A stretch of 64,000 bases of DNA from Cryptomeria japonica. Its lineage: Eukaryota > Streptophyta > Pinopsida > Cupressales > Cupressaceae. The stretch spans positions 476,558,900-476,622,899 of the forward strand of contig NC_081406.1 in NCBI RefSeq assembly GCF_030272615.1, written 5' to 3'. Positions within the stretch are counted from its first letter, which is position 1. Each line of letters starts with the position of its first letter. The translations under genes and the position numbers were made by a program. Below, in pieces: positions 22,760 to 33,829 of this stretch. The notes beneath the pieces are model-generated. The model ran no database searches. It saw only the letters and a list, made by a program, of their open reading frames with translations, and was not told the origin of the DNA.

Positions 22760-25700
22760 TTAATTGCTAGGGGCCATGAGGCCCATAGACTCTGAACACC
22801 ATTTTAACTTCTCTATGCTCATAGCCTTAGTTAAAGAATCTTCAACATTCATCAAAGTCCCTACCTTAACCAACTTCACCCTGCCATCTTCAACCATATC
22901 TCTAACAAAATGATAACATCAATGTGCTTGGTCTGGGCATGAAATGGGTTCTTAGCTAAGTAGATCACACTCTGACTATCATAATAAACTATCACTTCAC
23001 CTTTTTTTATTCCAATATCTAAACACAATCTCTTAAGCCAAATGGCTTCTTTACAAGTATGAGTAGTTGTCATATACTATGCTTGTATAGTGGACAAAAC
23101 AACCACAGCCTATCACTTACTCATCCAACTAATTTCACCACCAAATAAAGTAAACACATAAGCACTGGTGGATCTTCTTCTATCAATATCACCTGCGCAA
23201 TCTGAATCCACATAACTATGAATATCAAGGGAAATCACATCTCCAACTTAATTACCATGATGACACAAAGAATACTCTGAGATACCCTCCAAATTTGAAG
23301 ACTCTTTTGACTGCATCCCAATGAACTCTACCAGGATTAGACATATATCTGCAAAGAATTCCCACTGCTTGGGCAATGTCTGGTCTACTACATACCATAG
23401 CATAAATCAAACTTCCAACTGCACTCTGGTAAGGTACTCTTCTTATGTCTTTCATCTCTAATGGAGATGTAGGACAATCCGAAATAGATAATTTCATTCC
23501 AACTATGAAGGGAACACATAATGGTCTACAATTTTGCATATTGAAACTCTATAATACTGAATTCACATACTTACTCTATCCTAGCCATAAATTTTTTTTC
23601 ACTCTATCTCTTCTAATTTTCATCCCAAGAAAGTGTTTCGCTACACCAAGATCTTTCATTTTAAATTTAGCAGAAAGATGACACTTTATTTTTGAAATCA
23701 TGCATTTCCCTTTACCAATGAATAACATATCATCAACATATAATGCAATGTATAAAAAATGATCACCATCAGATGTATAATAAATACGGTGATCTGATTT
23801 AGAAGGCTCAAATCCCAAACTCAACACATATGTATCAAATTTTTGGTATCGCATCCCATGACTCTGTTTGAGGCCATACAAAGATTTCTTCAATTTCTTT
23901 TACCTTTCACCACATAGTGCTTTGGTTGTGTCATATGGATATCCTCCTCCAAATCACCATGAAGGAAAGCAGTTTTCACTTCCATTTACTCAACCTCTAA
24001 ATCATAAGTAGTAGCAATAGAAAGAAAAAATCTAATGGATGTCATTTTTGCAATAGGAGAAAATCTCACCATAATCAACACCCTCAACGTGAGAGTAGCC
24101 TTTTACAACCAACCTTGTTGTATACTTCTCAATGCTTCCATTTGAACCAATCTTTTTCTTGAACACCCAATTTCAACCAATAGGATTCTGTCCTTCAGGC
24201 AATGGTACAAGATCCCATGTATCATTTTTTTTCAAAGTTGTCATTTCTTCTTCCATAGAAATCTTCCCAAATTTTGCATCATTCATACCTAATGCCTCTT
24301 CTACAGAACTAGGTTCATCCATATTAGTATTTGAAGAAAAAATACATCTCCAATTATCAAGTGAATACCTTTGAAGTGTTTGTCTATGAACAAGATGAGA
24401 TGGAGGTTCTTCCTCCTCTTCTGATGATTCAGAGCTAGGTGAGCTCTCCTCAAATTCTTGCCTATCAAGTGGTCTCAATTCAACTCTTTTAGGCATAGAA
24501 AGGAATTGAATCATATCTTCCCATTTAGTCTATTTTGGCTGTAATGTAACAAAAGGAGACTTAATTTATCTAAAAATAACACTTCTACTATGAATTACCT
24601 TTTGTGCAACAGGGTCCCAAAGCTTGTATCCTTTCACACCATAACTATAATCAATGAAGATAAATTTCACAACCTTGTTCTCCAACTTTGTTCACTTCTC
24701 CTTTGGCACATGTGCATATGCCTCACAACCAAAAACTCTAAGTTGTCTCAATGGAGGCTTGTGACCTGACCATGCTTCCATAGGCATTTTATCAACAAGA
24801 GCTGATGTAGAAAATCCATTAATCAAGTAGCAAGTAGTGGCAACAGCTTCAGCCCAAATTTTTCATTCTAAACTAGCACCACTCAGCATACTCCTAGCCT
24901 TCTCCATTGGTGTTCTATTCATTCTTTTTGCAGCTCCATTCTTCTATGGAGAATATGGAGTTTTCTTTTGTCTATTAATGCCACAATATTTTAAAGAATC
25001 TATCAAAATCATTAGAGAAAAATTCCCTACCATTACCAGTCCTCAAACATTTAATTTTGTTTCTAGTCTGCAACTCAACCACTGCTTTAAATTCTTTAAA
25101 ATGATTGAAAACTTCAGATTTTCTCTTTAGAAAGTATACCCATGTCCTTCTACTAAAATCATCAATAAATTAAATATAATATGTAAATTTTCCAATTGAA
25201 GGAACATCTACAGGACCAAACACATTAGAATGAATAAGATCCAAAACACCACAAGTTTTATGAGAACTCAAGTAAAACTGAACCCGGTTTTGTTTTCCAT
25301 AAATAGAATGCTCATAGAAATCAAAGTCAAGATTACAATCATTAAAACCTTCAACAAGGTTTTTTATTTTTCAAGGTCCTCAGACCCTTTTCTCCAATGT
25401 GGCCAAGTCTCTAGTTCCATAACATAGTCTTCTCTACAAGTAACTTTGCTTTAGAAGAAAGAGCACCCTTAGGTACCCAAAATCCATGTCCATCCATTGA
25501 AGGTGAAACCCTCAAATATTCCAACAAAGTATCCACAAATTTACTTTTTACAGAAGTGCTATTACACTCAATAATGTATGCCTCTAGCTTGTACAAGTGT
25601 CAAACTTGACACCTCTTGCAATCACCATAGCACCCTTAATCATATTACATGTTTTATTAGAAAAGACTACCTACACACCCGCATCTATCAGTTTGCTCAT

Positions 25701-26766
25701 AGATAATAAATTTTGTTTTAATCTAAGGATATGCAACACACCGCTAATCTTTTTTATTCTACCATCAGGAAACCTAATCCTAACTTTACCTCTACCAACA
25801 ATGTCTAAATGTGAATCATCACCCAATTATACCTTGCCTCCATTAAATTCTTCATATTCATAAAACCAATCTTTATTGGAAGTCATATGAAAAGATGCAC
25901 CTGAGTCAATTAGCCATGCATCATTACCTGTATTAGTAGCCAAAGCTACAATGAATGCATCACCATCTTCCTTCTTGGACTCAGAATCATAATCAAAATT
26001 CTTCTTTTTCTTCTTCTTTTCCTCTTTGAAACCCTTACAGATGTGAATTTAATTACAAAAATTTCAGCAAATGACTTTGGACTTTCTAGGAGATTTTGAT
26101 CTCCCTTTGGATTTGGACTTATTGTGCTTCTCATTATTCTTGCCTTTTTCCTTAAGTCTTCCACGAACTGTTAGAGCTTACTTCAAATTGATGGATACCT
26201 TCCTTCACATCTCTTCACCAAGTAGGGCATGCACCACATCTTTAGACTTAAAAACAACATAAGTACTACCGATAGCCATAACAAGAGAATCCCACGAATC
26301 AAGCAAAGAAAAAAGCAAGATCTGCCATTTCTGCTCTTCTTCCATATTAACACCAATAGATATCAATTGAGCCATAGACATATTAAATGATTCCAAGTGG
26401 TCTTCAATTCATCCACCCTCTTCCATCTTCAAGGAATACAATTTCTTCTTCAAGAAAATCTAATTTAATAAAGATGTGGCTTGATAAATCTCACCAAGCT
26501 TAGTCCATAACTTCTTTGCAGAGTTCTCTTCATGGACATTGATTAGAACAAAGTCTACCAAGAATAATCTAGTTATACCCTTGGCTTTACAGTCCATAAC
26601 ATCATATTGAACAGTCACAGTAGGATCTAAGGGCCTTGAGACATTCGAATCAACAACATCCCACAAATCTCGATCTATTAACATATCTTCCATCTTCAAC
26701 TTCCACATCTCAAAATTATTTTCATTAAATTTTTTCCACCTCTATTCTCCTTGATGAACTTGCCAT
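22760..26766 (-). pseudogene. gag-pol polyprotein remnant of copia element D
   Basis: Gag starts at the ATG 26766; readable at 26708-26460 (LWDVVDSNV, AKKLWTKLGEIY) and 26396-26205. The zinc knuckle near 26060 is destroyed by stops. Protease D-S-G-A is intact near 25899-25907. Integrase has the first Asp changed to Asn (HSNVFGP, about 25235) and the second changed to Gly (LRTGNGREF, about 25040). RT is readable at 23893-23576 with YVDDM intact. RNase H/connection lies at 23539-23252 and 23073-22876 (YYDSQSV, KHIDV). The terminal stop is at 22760, after MGLMAPSN. Many stops and frameshifts; no activity possible. Confidence 0.91.
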
Positions 26767-26876
26767 CTGAAAATTCCTACAACAAGATCAAAAAGTATCT
26801 TCTGCACAAGCTCCCACTCAAATCTGGATTAGTTCAAAAAACCCAACAACCCACAACTGAAACCAAAGGTGATCAG

Positions 26877-26888
26877 GCTCTGACACCA
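26877..26888 (-). other. primer binding site of element D
   Basis: Reads TGGTGTCAGAGC on the minus strand, one change from the tRNA-iMet-type TGGTATCAGAGC. Confidence 0.82.
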
Positions 26889-26890
26889 CT

Positions 26891-27873
26891 TGTAAGGAAG
26901 TTAAGTAGTGGAACAACTTCCTACACTAACTTTGAGAATAGGGTAATGCAAAAACTATTACATATCATTATAGAAATTACAAAAACTTAATAGAAATAAA
27001 TAAAATATCATGCATACCACAACTCAGCAACACACTGATTTACATGGGGAAAATCCTTTTGCGAGAAAAACCTCACATTCCAAAAGCAGATCAATGTATT
27101 ATTTGGCAATCAATAACATATTGCAATATACTTGTAGAGAAATCTCTTCACAAGATTACCACTAATCAGAGACTCAGTGATAACTCAATAGCCATAAGAC
27201 TCTTACACACAACCCCTATCTCATGCACCTCATATATAGGAGATACAATAGAAGAAACCGTCAAATGGTATTACAAAACCATGGGATAAAACCATCCAAT
27301 AAATTAGAGACAACCTTATCTCCATTATAGATGCCTTACAAAGTGTCAAAACACACATTAACATGTTTTCCTCCCTTTTGTAGCTCATTTATGTGTCTGA
27401 TGCAAATTTTATTTCCTATTTCAGGAGTCCAAACTTTCGGAGGCCATAACTTGTGAACCGTGTGTCTGATTGACGAACCGTTTGAAGCGTCAGAAATATC
27501 GCAAAGTGCTCTATAACCTTGTAAACCAGTATAATGTTTATGCCCACCTTTCAGGGAATTTTGGAGCCTCTAAAGTCCTCAAAATTAATTTTAAACCTTT
27601 CATCGCACCCTCCAAAAATAGAAACTTTAATATCTTCAAACCTAGCTATGATCTTGTGACGAAAATTTATCGGCATGCTCATCTATCCAACCAAAAGATT
27701 TGAGGATAATTTATCACCATTTCATGCTCAAATAAAAACTAAATTTATCAGCATTATCATCTATTCAACCAAAAGCTTCGAGGATAATTTCTCACCATTT
27801 CATGTTCAAATAAAAACTTACTATAAATAGTAACCTCATGTAAATGCAAGGTTGAGACACCTTTTTCCCAACA
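26891..27873 (-). repeat. 5' LTR of element D
   Basis: 983 bp, TGTAAGGAAG to CCCAACA on the plus strand; about 80 bp longer than the 3' LTR because of a small partial duplication near 27690-27830 (catgctcaaataaaaact and catgttcaaataaaaact). Confidence 0.88.
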
Positions 27874-30129
27874 CTAACTTTCCCACTTCGCTCTTCTCTA
27901 CTTCTTATTCCCTCTCAAAATAAATACATCAAAGTGCATATACAATTATTTGCTAACATATACCGCTTACATACATACCTAATTACATTTCAAAATGACC
28001 TACAAGATCTCATACATATATGAGTCCTTACAATGCATCATGTCGACTATACAAATATAATATTACATTACAAAACATTTTGCATAAACAATATTAATTC
28101 CAAGTTGGCTTGGACTGTCGGTATGATATGTTGCTGGTGTAAATGGATGTTGGTGTGAATAACCTTTGTAGTGACTGCCAGTACCGATAGGTAAATTCTA
28201 TTGCCGGTATAACCTTTGAACCCTATTACCAGTTGGTTGCCATAAATGACAATATCAACCATTCTCATCTAAGTGTATAATGTCAACAATTAAGCCACCT
28301 AATTTTTCCTCCTAATCACTTCAAAATTCCTAATCACCTTGATTAGGGATGATTCAAAACCATGTCATAAATGGTTTTTCTCATCTCACCCTCCAAACCT
28401 TAAATGCACTAACTTTGCCTCTTCCAAGGTATGTCAAATCCTTGCACATTCCTATGCATCCTCTTACCAAGGAATTTTTAATTCCTTTCTCCATTTATTC
28501 TCCCATCACAATCTTCTATTTTAGAATGTTTAATTCCTTTATCCTTTCCCAAGGAATTTTATATTCCTCTTTTTTATCTTCCCAATGTGCTTGAGGAACT
28601 CTTCCCCACGTACTTGAGAAGTGTGGAGACAAGAAATGTCGTTATGACAAATCTCTTGGATCTTCCCTTTGTCCTCTCAATCCTCTCCCACTTTCTTTCA
28701 ATCCAAGCCTTCATTCCCAATCAATCTTGGCCATCCATTTTGTCTCCATCCAATCTATAAATTGGAGTCTCCTCTCCTCACAAATCACCCACTTTCATTG
28801 TATTGTCTTGTTGTCCATTTGAGATCCAAAACCATCCAAAGCATCCTCATAATACAAAATTCATACCCCATCTAATCCATATCTCATCTCACAATCATCC
28901 AATCCTAATATATTTGTTGTGTAGTAGAGAGAAATCCACATATCCCCTATCAAAGTATAAAATCAAGTGGAGCATAGGGTGCATCCACTTCATCAAGTTA
29001 AATCGGAGGAAGAAGTGATAAACTAAGGTATAATGGTTAAATTGCATGTTTGAATGCTTCTTTTGTGTTTTTATATTACTCATGCAATTGATCATCAAGC
29101 TTAATATTTTACCCTCTTCAGTAATTATCAAGTATTATATTTAAGATGCCTTATTAGCATATATGAAAAATGTGGAAGCATAGACCTGGCACATAACTAT
29201 TGACAAAATGCATCATGAAATAGAATTATTGAAATGATTTTGGAAACTTTCAAAAAAGTATATTTGTTAGGCATTATCAATAACATGGTAGTATGAATAC
29301 TTTTGGAGCATAACATTTTGAATTCCAAGTACCAAGTATTAAGTGAAGGGAGAACAAATGAAGTTAGAAATGACTATTGGAGAATAAGAAGAATAACAGT
29401 CACTAAAACTTTAAGAGGAAATAAATGTTGGCAAGGCATTGACTATTTGTAGAATGACCAAATGCTAAATAAAATTGGGATATGCATTAAGGAATGGGAG
29501 GGAAGAAGTTGTGTAGTGGGTAATGATGAGGTATGGAGTAGTGGTTAAGAGAGAGGATGATGATAATGGGAAGTGAGAGAAGGGGAATTTTAAAATGGAG
29601 TTTCATGGAAACATAATGGGGGTTGGTGTGGTAAAAGGAGGAAGTTAGAGATAACGATAGTTATAATTTTGGTGGCACTAAACAAAGAGGATAAGGAATA
29701 TTGAAACTAACCCTCAAAGGAGGAGCTAAAACTTATAGGTTGCATGACAAGAAGGTATAATGAGTGAAGATAATAAGGAATGACATAGAAAAATAATGGA
29801 GCTACAAACTAGAGGAGAACAAGATACATAGAAAGTATGGTAAATGTGTGGGTAAGTAGATGAAATAATGGAGAGATGAGTAATTAAACAAAGAGATGAG
29901 AGGCCATTAATAGGCCAATAGATGTGACTATTTGGTTCCAGATTAGATGAATAATATTATTGTTATAGAGAGTCTCTATCTACTTATTTTATTTTGAGAA
30001 TTTAAAATCATGAATATGTTGTAATTTGGTATTGTGTAATTTACGAGTGGAAATATTCTCTCTGTGTGTATTTTGTGAGTGTGTTTGAGTTCAACGGTAG
30101 GTGAGAGTTGCCTTGACATCAAATCTCAA
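27874..30129. other. non-coding stretch, no gene seen
   Basis: 27874-27878 is the right TSD of element D. After it comes C/T-rich DNA (about 28300-28900) and then A/G-rich DNA (about 29300-29900). Short open frames here show no family resemblance. At 30121-30143 the sequence caaatctcaaca followed by tggtgctaaatg faintly resembles an LTR end plus PBS, but no partner LTR was found. Confidence 0.4.
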
Positions 30130-30364
30130 CATGGTGCTAAATGTAAACATAATATAAACATTTTGGAGAAGTGATTTCAAAGGATTGGAGACATACATGA
30201 ATATTTAAATGGTGGTACTCTTGAAAAATGCCATTTATTCATTGTTCCAGAGGATAGTGCCTTTATACAACCTTTTTACTTAAAAGAATGCTTTGAAAAA
30301 TATGCTAATAAGGTGGTGGATGAAATTTTTTGAGATGGGATATTTCCATTAGTGAAGTTGAAGG
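30130..30364 (+). pseudogene. coding remnant split by the TRIM array (5' part)
   Basis: The plus-strand frame reads NGGTLEKCHLFIVPEDSAF, then a run rich in K, E and F, with stops near 30172 and 30331. The frame stops at the TRIM insertion site and continues in frame at 31241 when the TRIM and one 5-bp duplicate are removed. Protein family not recognised. Confidence 0.45.
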
Positions 30365-30499
30365 TGTTGAGACATGGACTAGCTAGGACTCTAACCTAGG
30401 ACCATCCATACGCCGCTAGAGAGCTCTACCACTGAGCTATTGGCCCCTCTTGGACCAATCCATCGTCGGTTCAGGTGTGGCTTATTTCCAACACCAACA
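30365..30499 (-). repeat. TRIM LTR copy a (135 bp)
   Basis: tRNA-like part at 30375-30446. The A box TAGCTCAGTGG is intact; the B box reads GGTTAGAGTCC (one change). Confidence 0.8.
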
Positions 30500-30563
30500 C
30501 CTCCCCTTAAGCCACAACTCTCATTTTCTTGGGGCTCCTAGCCTGGACCTGGCTCTGATACCA

Positions 30564-30671
30564 TGTTGAGACATGGACTAGCTAGGACTCGAACCTAGGA
30601 CCTTCCATACGTTGTTGGAGTTCTCTACCACTGAGTTGCTACCCCCTCTTGGACTAGTCCATCATTGGTCT
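30564..30671 (-). repeat. TRIM LTR copy b (truncated)
   Basis: tRNA-like part at 30574-30645. The B box GGTTCGAGTCC is intact; the A-box region is altered. The LTR start and most of the adjoining internal segment are deleted, leaving about 39 bp (30672-30709) that still holds the PBS. Confidence 0.75.
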
Positions 30672-30709
30672 GCCATTAAGCCACATGTTTAGTGCTGACT
30701 CTGATACCA

Positions 30710-30844
30710 TGTTGAGACATGGACCAGCTAGGACTCAAACCTATGACCTTCCATACGCTATTGGAGTGCTCTACCATTAAGCAACTAGCCCCTCTTGGAC
30801 CAGTCCATCACTGGTCTGAGTGTGGCTTATTTCCAACACCAACA
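30710..30844 (-). repeat. TRIM LTR copy c (135 bp)
   Basis: tRNA-like part at 30720-30791. The B box reads GGTTTGAGTCC and the A box TTGCTTAATGG; the B-box change fits CpG decay. Confidence 0.8.
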
Positions 30845-30907
30845 CCCCTCTTAAGCCACACCTCTCATGTACTTGGGTCTCCTAGCCTGGACCTGGATCT
30901 AATACCA

Positions 30908-31042
30908 TGTTGAGACATGGACCAACTAGGACTTGAACCTAGGACCTTCCATACGCTGCTAGAGTGCTCTACCACTGAGCTACTGGCCCCTCTTGGACCA
31001 GTCCATCATCGGTTTGGGTGTGGCTTATTTCCAACACCAACA
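30908..31042 (-). repeat. TRIM LTR copy d (135 bp)
   Basis: tRNA-like part at 30918-30989. The A box is intact; the B box reads GGTTCAAGTCC. Confidence 0.82.
30918..30989 (-). other. tRNA-like module (best A box; representative of five)
   Basis: Read on the minus strand it folds as a tRNA. The acceptor GGGCCAG pairs with TTGGTCC (with two G-U pairs), then a discriminator A. The D stem GCTC/GAGC is perfect. The T stem CTAGG/CCTAG is perfect around a 7-nt loop. The anticodon arm is abnormal: the best stem is only 4 bp (TCYA/TGGA, imperfect in this copy) with an 8-nt loop and no usual T33, so it is unlikely to be a translating tRNA. A-box and B-box spacing is as in tRNA genes. I see its role as an internal Pol III promoter of the LTR; transcription is not shown. 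Confidence 0.7.
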
Positions 31043-31104
31043 CCCCCTTAAGCCACACCTCTCATGTGCTTGGGGCTCCTAGCCTAGACCTGGATCTGAT
31101 ACCA

Positions 31105-31239
31105 TGTTGAGATATGGACCAGCTAGGACTCGAACCTAGGACCTTCCATATGTTGCTGGAGTACTCTACTATTGAGCTACTGGCCCCTCTTGGACCAATC
31201 CATCGTCAGTCTGGGTGTGGCTTATTTCAAACACCAACA
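31105..31239 (-). repeat. TRIM LTR copy e (135 bp)
   Basis: tRNA-like part at 31115-31186. The B box GGTTCGAGTCC is intact; the A box has two changes (TAGCTCAATAG). In the tandem this is the 5'-most LTR on the minus strand. Confidence 0.82.
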
Positions 31240-31353
31240 TAAGGTAGCTAAAAATACTATTGAATTTTGTGTGGAATGACATAATGAGCATGGAAGAGAT
31301 ATTTGCAACGAAGAAGCTCCATTCTCTCCAAAAGATAATAGCTCTAGGTGAAG
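31240..31353 (+). pseudogene. coding remnant split by the TRIM array (3' part)
   Basis: Continues the frame of 30130-30364: KVAKNTIEFCVE, stop, HNEHGRDICNEEAPFSPKD, stop at about 31351. The join across the insertion keeps frame exactly when the array and one TSD copy are removed. Family unknown. Confidence 0.45.
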
Positions 31354-31385
31354 ATTTAATAAATAGAAAATAGAAGCAGGATGAG

Positions 31386-32475
31386 TAATGAACCTAAAAT
31401 TTGTCCAATTTATTCCATAATTTATGACACTTTACCTCATGTTTATAATATACTTCCAAGTCATTCCTAAACATTACCTTGGTTTCATGAAGCATTAACT
31501 AGGATTGATAATGTTTGATTAGCATATGTATGTCTAGCTAGTTAATGCTAAATATTTGTAATATATTATGATAAATAGTTTTATTAAATTTTAAGTATTT
31601 TATTAGGTTTAAAATTTTGTTTGTGAGAGGTTTGAGTCATTCATGTAGCTATAAAGAAGAAGGAACGCATTGGAAATTGATAGATGTAGCTATTGACTGG
31701 AAGTGTAGAAAAAGTCAAAAAAATAGTTTTACTAAAACACGTATATCTCCCTCATTTATTAATAAAATTCAGATATCCAAAATGATTTAGAAAGCTTAGA
31801 AGAATATATAAACACCCATTAAATAATTTGAGTTGATTTTCAATAGTTAAGGAGAAGCCTTTACCAAAAGTTGACTACGACAAAATTGGCAGATTTGGAG
31901 GTACTAGTTAAGGAATGAGTTCTAATTCAATTTGGACTCCTCCAAATATTGCTTATATCATTAATTTGGAAGTTATTGAAGATAAGGAATAATGGAGAAA
32001 CTTGTGGAAATAATAAATCATGACTCATTAATCATTATGACATGATTTTACATATTTTTAGTTGTAATAGTTTAGGATGTTGTAACGAGTTTGATTTGGA
32101 TTGCAACACCATCGACTCTTTAATTTGGTCTTTGTCATTATTTATAGAAATAATAAGTCATATCTTAATTTTAATTGGATAATGGACATGTGTCATGAGC
32201 TATTTTAAGATTGTAATTCAACTCTTAGGCCTCATGCATAAATATGAGATCTTGTTGAGTTGTGCGTAAAAGAGAGTAAGCAATTAGTGTTGAGTTTTGT
32301 TAGTAGTTTCTTTTTTTAATCAACTAGTCTGATATCAATCTATGTAATCTCGTTGATTTTTAATAAGAAAATAATTTTGACCATGAAGATTGTATATTAA
32401 ATATTGAATGATAATGACCAAGATTGAATTCACTCGAGCAAGGATCACTCAAGGAACTATGACTCTATAGTAGTT
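31386..32475 (+). repeat. left LTR of element J (right boundary uncertain)
   Basis: Aligns with 35509-36492 over its length, with about 90 bp extra (around 32130-32220). Its true end and PBS beyond about 32475 could not be fixed because the other copy is truncated there. Confidence 0.6.
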
Positions 32476-33050
32476 TAGATTTGTAATAGTTTAGATTGTT
32501 GTTCATTATGATTTACTTTTATTAGTGAGTTGTTTATCATAGGTTTTTTTTAAATATTTTATTTCATTATATTTAGAGCAGGCTGCCCACAACAACTGTT
32601 GTTGCAAGAAACAGTCACCCACAACCACGGATGTCTAGTTAGATTTATTTCTAGCAGCATTATGTTTTCAATTCAATTTATTGTTTTGAATTTATTTTCT
32701 ATACACAACTAATATAAATGTCTTAGAAGGCTTTTCTAGTGCACATGCAGTGTCAATATCATCAAACAAAATACATCACCGGTTGATAATTAAATGAACC
32801 TTTGCTTAGGAAATTAGGTTACTCCGTTGGGAACATCCAATCGGGCTAAGTGCATGAAAGAATGCACCAACTTTATGTATATAGTGGAGGTTAGTCATTT
32901 TTGGTTCCATTGCAAAGGATGGTGTCAACCTAGGAAAGTCTCTTAGTTTTTAGAATTTTTAATTATTTTCTTAGAGCCATATCTTCCTTTCAAAGCACTT
33001 AGGATTGTTAGAATTTTGCAAGTATCACAAGAAGATATATCAGAAAAAAA

Positions 33051-33829
33051 ATGAATTTTGGATTCATGAAGGACAAAAATCATAAGCTAATGTCATTACC
33101 AATGAGTTTAGAAATCAATGAAGACATGTTCTCTAGTATCATATAGGAAATTTGTTCATGTATTACTGACAAGGTGTTGGTTTTTGAGGAAACAAATGAA
33201 GACAACCTTGTTTTGTAATATGAAAAAGTTAACATACACAAGGTTGTTGGTCAAGATGAATGTGATGTCAAATTGGAACTCCTTCTTCAAGAAGAGAGTT
33301 GGAATAGAATTAAAAATAGTCCTCTCATGCAAAAAAGAAAAGAAGAGATTGAAGAAGGCCAATTTTGGGATAACTTAGAGTTGTTTTTTTTAAATTTGGA
33401 TGCGAAACCAATACCTTTTGCAGAGAAAAATCATGAGCAGTAAGAGAAAAGTTCAAAAATTACTATGCTTTTTGTCAAATCAATCAAATACAAAATGGAC
33501 TCTACAATTGAACAAGAGGATGAAGAAGCAACCCATGAGCAAAAAGTCATTAAGGAGTGTTCTAAATTTGTCATTTCATGAGGATGTCTCATCAAATATC
33601 TAGCCAAGAAGGAGGAAATAAATCATCACAATTTATGTTTGTACCCGAATATGAAATTGTAATTAAAGATGAAGCTAAATTTCCAATTATAGTTGAAGGA
33701 GAATGGTTTCAACTCTCTTATCCACATCAAAGTAGTCATATATATTATCACAATGAAGCTGTACATGAGTTTCTTGATCTATTTCAAAATTCATTGCAAT
33801 TGTTTGTTAAGTTTCTACTAATGTTGTGA
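33051..33829 (+). pseudogene. degenerate ORF inside element J
   Basis: From an ATG at 33051 one frame reads as a Glu/Lys-rich protein (for example KLELLLQEESWNRIKNSPLM around 33270-33320) with stops near 33144 and 33216. It shifts to another frame, ending with an open piece 33578-33829 (EYEIVIKDEAKFPIIVEGEW...). No domain is recognised. It may be the remains of the single ORF of this element or a captured gene. Confidence 0.4.

Larger units (their letters stand above)
21802..27873 (-). mobile_element. Ty1/copia LTR retrotransposon D (Tork/Tnt1-like), decayed
   Basis: A minus-strand element of 6,072 bp. The 3' LTR is left (21802-22705), the PPT follows, gag-pol 22760-26766, PBS 26877-26888, and the 5' LTR right (26891-27873), with TSD ctaac. 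Its LTR (TGTTGGGAAAATGGTGTCTC on the minus strand) and pol identify it as the same family as element E at 39474-46859. The pol motifs (YVDDM, PYQSAVGSLIYAMVC, KHIDV) are of the Tork/Tnt1 type. Confidence 0.92.
30365..31239 (-). mobile_element. tandem TRIM array with tRNA-like LTRs (Cassandra-like design)
   Basis: Five LTR copies alternate with internal segments. On the minus strand each complete LTR starts TGTTGGTGTTGGAAATAAGC and ends GTCTCAACA. The three complete internal segments are 62-64 bp (30500-30563, 30845-30907, 31043-31104); the fourth, next to the truncated LTR b, is only about 39 bp. Internal segments begin directly at the LTR with a PBS (TGGTATCAGAGCC or one-base variants). The complete ones end in a purine tract (TTAAGGGGAGG or variants) before the next LTR. 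There is no coding capacity. Flanks are gaagg and taagg, a 5-bp duplication with one change. Each LTR carries a 72-nt tRNA-like sequence with Pol III box motifs. I infer a TRIM amplified in tandem by unequal recombination or template switching. A tandem tRNA-derived SINE is the alternative, but it does not explain the PBS, PPT and TG/CA ends. Confidence 0.82.

Noticed and set aside
28339-29131. Short ORFs in C/T-rich DNA
   Set aside because: Composition-driven; no homology or gene-like structure.
30121-30143. LTR end plus PBS of another copia element (caaca, tggtgctaaatg)
   Set aside because: Only a partial PBS match and no second LTR in the window.
30375-31186. Five functional tRNA genes on the minus strand
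   Set aside because: Acceptor, D and T arms fold, but the anticodon arm is abnormal with no normal loop, and each copy lies inside a 135-bp LTR next to a PBS. Better read as a tRNA-like promoter module.
30365-31239. Tandem tRNA-derived SINE array
   Set aside because: Possible at first sight, but TG/CA ends, PBS, purine tract, exact 135-bp unit and 5-bp flanking repeat fit a TRIM better; no poly(A) or simple-repeat tail.
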